A program made the position numbers and the translations under genes. Shown one piece after another: positions 61,350 through 64,000 of a stretch of DNA of 64,000 bases. Position 1 is the stretch's first letter. Every line of letters begins with the position of its first letter. Under the pieces are notes generated by a model that did not search any database, was not told the origin of the DNA, and saw nothing but the letters and a program-made list of their open reading frames with translations. The stretch lies in assembly GCF_001425205.1 (NCBI RefSeq), contig NZ_LMDW01000020.1:99151-163150 (forward strand), in the 5' to 3' direction. This DNA comes from Variovorax sp. Root411 (GTDB taxonomy: Bacteria; Pseudomonadota; Gammaproteobacteria; Burkholderiales; Burkholderiaceae_C).

Positions 61350-63187
61350 AGCAGATCGAAGCGGTCAACGACTTCGTCATCAAGTTCGCCAACGTCAACG
61401 GCTCGGGTTCGGCCTCGGCCAACGAGCTGTTCGCCAAGGCCATCCTGCGCATGGGCGTGCCGGTGAGCCCGCGCAACATCTTCCCGAGCAACATCCAGGG
61501 CCTGCCGACCTGGTACGAGGTGCGGGTGACCGAGCAGGGCCATCTTGGGCGGCGCGGCGGCACCGACATGATGGTGGCGATGAACCCGCAGACCTGGGAC
61601 GCCGACGTGGCCGAACTGGAGCCCGGCGGCTATCTTTTCTACGACAGCACGCGGCCGCTCCCGCCATCGAAGTTCCGCGACGACATCCGCGTCATCGGCA
61701 TGCCGCTGACGGAGATCTGCAATGCGGTCTACCAGGACCCGCGCCAGCGCCAGCTGTTCAAGAACATCGTCTATGTGGGCGCGCTGGCGATCCTGCTCGG
61801 CATCGAGCCGGAAGTGGTCGAGAAGCTGTTCGGCGAGCAGTACAAGGGCAAGGAAAAATTGTTGGCCTCCAACGTGCAGGCACTGCACCTGGGCTGCGAC
61901 TTCGCGAGGGAGAACCTGCGCGAGCCCGTGGGGCTTCAGGTGCGGCGCGCCGACGGGGTGGGCGACCGGATCTTCGTGGACGGCAACAGCGCCGCGGCGC
62001 TGGGCTGCGTGTATGGCGGGGCCACGGTCGCTGCCTGGTATCCGATCACGCCGTCGTCTTCGGTGGCCGAGGCCTTCCAGAAGTACTGCGCGAAATTCCG
62101 CGTGGACCCGGCCACCGGCCAGCACCGCTTCGCCATCGTGCAGGCAGAAGACGAACTGGCCTCGATCGGCATGGTGGTCGGCGCCGGCTGGAATGGCGCA
62201 CGGGCCTTCACGGCGACTTCGGGGCCGGGCATTTCGCTGATGGCCGAGTTCATCGGGCTGGCCTACTTCGCCGAGATCCCGATCACGCTGATCAACGTGC
62301 AGCGCGGCGGCCCTTCCACCGGCATGCCGACGCGCACGCAGCAGGCCGACATCCTGTCCTGCGCCTATGCCTCGCACGGCGACACCAAGCACGTGCTGCT
62401 GTTCCCCGAAGACCCGCACGAATGCTTCGAGCAAGCGGCGGCGGCGCTGGACCTGGCGGACCGGCTGCAGACGCCGGTGTTCCTGATGACCGACCTGGAC
62501 ATCGGCATGAATCAGCGCCTGTGCGAGCCCTTCGCCTGGGACGACAGCAAGGCCTACGACCGCGGCAAGGTCATGAGCGCCGAGGAGCTCGAGGCGGGCC
62601 GCGACTTCGGCCGCTACAAGGACGTGGACGGCGACGGCATTCCGTGGCGCACGCTGCCGGGCACGCATCCGACCAAGGGCAGCTACTTCACGCGCGGCAC
62701 GACACGCGACGCCTACGCCCGGTATTCGGAGCGCGGGCCCGACTACATCTACAACATGGAGCGGCTGCTGAAGAAGTTCGCGACCGCGGCCACGCTGGTG
62801 CCGCAGCCGGTGCTGCGGCCTGCCGCCGAAAAGACCGCGCTGGGCGTGATCTATTTCGGCTCGACCAGCCCGTCGATGCACGAGGCGCTGCAGGCGCTGG
62901 AAGAGCGCGGCATCCACCTCGATGCACTGCGGCTGCGCGCCTTCCCCTTCCCGGACAACGTGGTGCAGTTCCTGGCGCAGCATGACAAGGTGTTCGTGGT
63001 CGAGCAGAACCGCGACGCGCAGATGCGCAGCCTGCTGGTCAACGAACTGGACACCGACCCGGCCCGGCTCGTGCGCGTGCTGCATTTCGACGGCACGCCG
63101 ATCACCGCCCGCTTCATCGTGCAGGCGATCAGCTCGCATGTGCGCACGCATGCATCCGGCAGCACCGGCACGAAGGAACTTGCATGA
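61346..63187 (+). CDS. korA: 2-oxoacid:acceptor oxidoreductase, gamma-alpha fusion subunit
   Basis: A 613-residue subunit. The N-terminal gamma domain (about 8-190) starts FVIKFANVNGSGSASANELF with TEQGHLGRRGGTDMMVAMNP. The alpha domain (about 200-600) has FVDGNSAAALGCVYGGATVA, WYPITPSSSVAEAFQKYC, FTATSGPGISLMAEFIGLAY and RGGPSTGMPTRTQQADI. It binds 2-oxoacid and CoA with the beta subunit's thiamine diphosphate. The substrate (2-oxoglutarate, pyruvate or indolepyruvate) cannot be fixed from sequence. The ATGA overlap with both neighbours shows tight coupling. Confidence 0.92.
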   Translation: MKQIEAVNDFVIKFANVNGSGSASANELFAKAILRMGVPVSPRNIFPSNIQGLPTWYEVRVTEQGHLGRRGGTDMMVAMNPQTWDADVAELEPGGYLFYDSTRPLPPSKFRDDIRVIGMPLTEICNAVYQDPRQRQLFKNIVYVGALAILLGIEPEVVEKLFGEQYKGKEKLLASNVQALHLGCDFARENLREPVGLQVRRADGVGDRIFVDGNSAAALGCVYGGATVAAWYPITPSSSVAEAFQKYCAKFRVDPATGQHRFAIVQAEDELASIGMVVGAGWNGARAFTATSGPGISLMAEFIGLAYFAEIPITLINVQRGGPSTGMPTRTQQADILSCAYASHGDTKHVLLFPEDPHECFEQAAAALDLADRLQTPVFLMTDLDIGMNQRLCEPFAWDDSKAYDRGKVMSAEELEAGRDFGRYKDVDGDGIPWRTLPGTHPTKGSYFTRGTTRDAYARYSERGPDYIYNMERLLKKFATAATLVPQPVLRPAAEKTALGVIYFGSTSPSMHEALQALEERGIHLDALRLRAFPFPDNVVQFLAQHDKVFVVEQNRDAQMRSLLVNELDTDPARLVRVLHFDGTPITARFIVQAISSHVRTHASGSTGTKELA

Positions 63188-64000
63188 CCTATCTCGCGAA
63201 GCCCCGACTGCGCCATCCGACGCTGACCACCAACAAGGTCGGCTACACGCGGCGCGACTACGAGGGCAAGATCTCCACGCTGTGCGCCGGCTGCGGCCAC
63301 GACTCGATCTCCGCCGCCATCATCGAGGCCTGCTGGGAGCTGGACATCGAACCGCATCGCGTGGCCAAGCTCTCGGGCATCGGCTGCAGCTCCAAGACGC
63401 CGGACTATTTCCTTGGCGCATCGCATGGCTTCAACACCGTGCACGGCCGCATGCCCAGTGTGCTGACCGGCGCCAACCTCGCCAACCGCGACCTGCTGTA
63501 CCTGGGTGTTTCGGGCGACGGGGATTCGGCTTCCATTGGCCTCGGACAGTTCGCCCACGCCATGCGGCGAGGCGTGCGCATGGCCTACATCGTGGAGAAC
63601 AACGGCGTCTACGGCCTGACCAAGGGCCAGTTCTCGGCCACGGCCGACCAGGGTTCCAGGAGCAAGAAGGGCGTCGTCAACAGCGACAGCCCGGTGGATC
63701 TGGTCGCCATGGCGCTGCAACTGGGAGCCAGCTACGTGGGGCGGGGCTTTTCGGGTAACAAGGCGCAACTTGTGCCACTCATCAAGGGCGCGATCAGCCA
63801 CGGCGGGTCTGCCTTCATCGACGTGATCAGCCCCTGCGTGGCCTTCAACAACCACCCCGGCAGCACCAAGAGCTACGACTACGTGCGCGAGCACAACGAG
63901 GCGGTGAGCCGCATCGACTTCATCAGCGGGCGGGAGGAAATCACCGTCGACATGGGGGCGGGCGAAGTGGTGGACGTGCGCCAGCACGACGGCACGCTGC
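63184..64000 (+). CDS. korB: 2-oxoacid:acceptor oxidoreductase, beta subunit (cut by window end)
   Basis: The first 272 residues of the thiamine-diphosphate subunit, running off the right edge. ISTLCAGCGHDSISAAIIEA, KLSGIGCSSKTPDYFLGASH, GVSGDGDSASIGLGQFAHAM (ThDP-Mg GDG motif) and YIVENNGVYGLTKGQFSATA match the family, with the CxxCG and later Cys expected for a 4Fe-4S cluster. The ATG 63184 overlaps the korA stop as ATGA. Usual length is about 340 residues, so roughly 70 are missing. Confidence 0.93.
   Translation, partial: MTYLAKPRLRHPTLTTNKVGYTRRDYEGKISTLCAGCGHDSISAAIIEACWELDIEPHRVAKLSGIGCSSKTPDYFLGASHGFNTVHGRMPSVLTGANLANRDLLYLGVSGDGDSASIGLGQFAHAMRRGVRMAYIVENNGVYGLTKGQFSATADQGSRSKKGVVNSDSPVDLVAMALQLGASYVGRGFSGNKAQLVPLIKGAISHGGSAFIDVISPCVAFNNHPGSTKSYDYVREHNEAVSRIDFISGREEITVDMGAGEVVDVRQHDGTL

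Overview
The window is GC-rich and densely coded, with no rRNA, tRNA, prophage, transposase or CRISPR array that I can see. Four Bug-type tricarboxylate-transporter receptors, a gallate/4,5-cleavage cluster, LysR-controlled operons and many small Burkholderiales-type stress proteins point to a betaproteobacterium of the order Burkholderiales, most likely Comamonadaceae such as Variovorax. This is inference from gene content; no marker gene is present.

Region 1 (about 1-31 kb) reads as an accessory stress and signalling island. It carries small conserved proteins, a phosphoribosyltransferase, an L,D-transpeptidase, two Hsp20 chaperones, and two giant CheB-CheR-PAS-histidine kinase-receiver hybrids (4193-8332 and 15074-19336). 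Between the hybrids lie a paralogous rpoN (sigma-54), a sigma-54 activator response regulator and a histidine-kinase dimerisation domain without an ATPase. A stand-alone CheB, a CinA-like amidohydrolase, a DUF2383 protein, an SDR, a Cys-rich DUF326 copper-type protein, a DUF72 protein, a membrane PQQ glucose-dehydrogenase-type enzyme, a DUF4142 protein, a UdgX-like uracil-DNA glycosylase and a PRC-barrel protein follow. An exact sigma-54 promoter precedes rpoN, a near-consensus one precedes cheB, and the motif TCCTACA recurs in intergenic regions.

Region 2 (31-37 kb) holds a candidate small RNA with an intrinsic terminator on the minus strand, a DipZ-like CcdA/thioredoxin protein, a divergent OmpR-type two-component pair and a TlpA-like thioredoxin. 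The gap 36064-36490 contains two near-perfect hairpin elements that share an inverted 46-nt core but have different, internally complementary stems.

Region 3 (37-53.6 kb) is catabolic. One operon (42171 down to 37207) encodes a CitE-like CoA lyase, two Bug receptors, a CaiB-type CoA-transferase and an amidohydrolase, with a divergent LysR regulator. A nine-gene minus-strand operon (52111 down to 43155) encodes 4-oxalomesaconate hydratase, CHA aldolase, an AAHS transporter, gallate dioxygenase, two Bug receptors, a lipoprotein metallo-hydrolase, a DUF1932 dehydrogenase and a leaderless ModA-like binding protein. A LysR regulator with two helix-turn-helix domains is divergent from it. Together they take up gallate (or a related trihydroxylated aromatic) and convert it to pyruvate and oxaloacetate.

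Region 4 (53.5-64 kb) has a membrane protein, a DUF899/beta-propeller pair under a TPR/winged-helix regulator, a methyltransferase, an SDR/TetR divergent pair with two identical operator palindromes, and a three-gene 2-oxoacid:acceptor oxidoreductase operon cut off by the window end.
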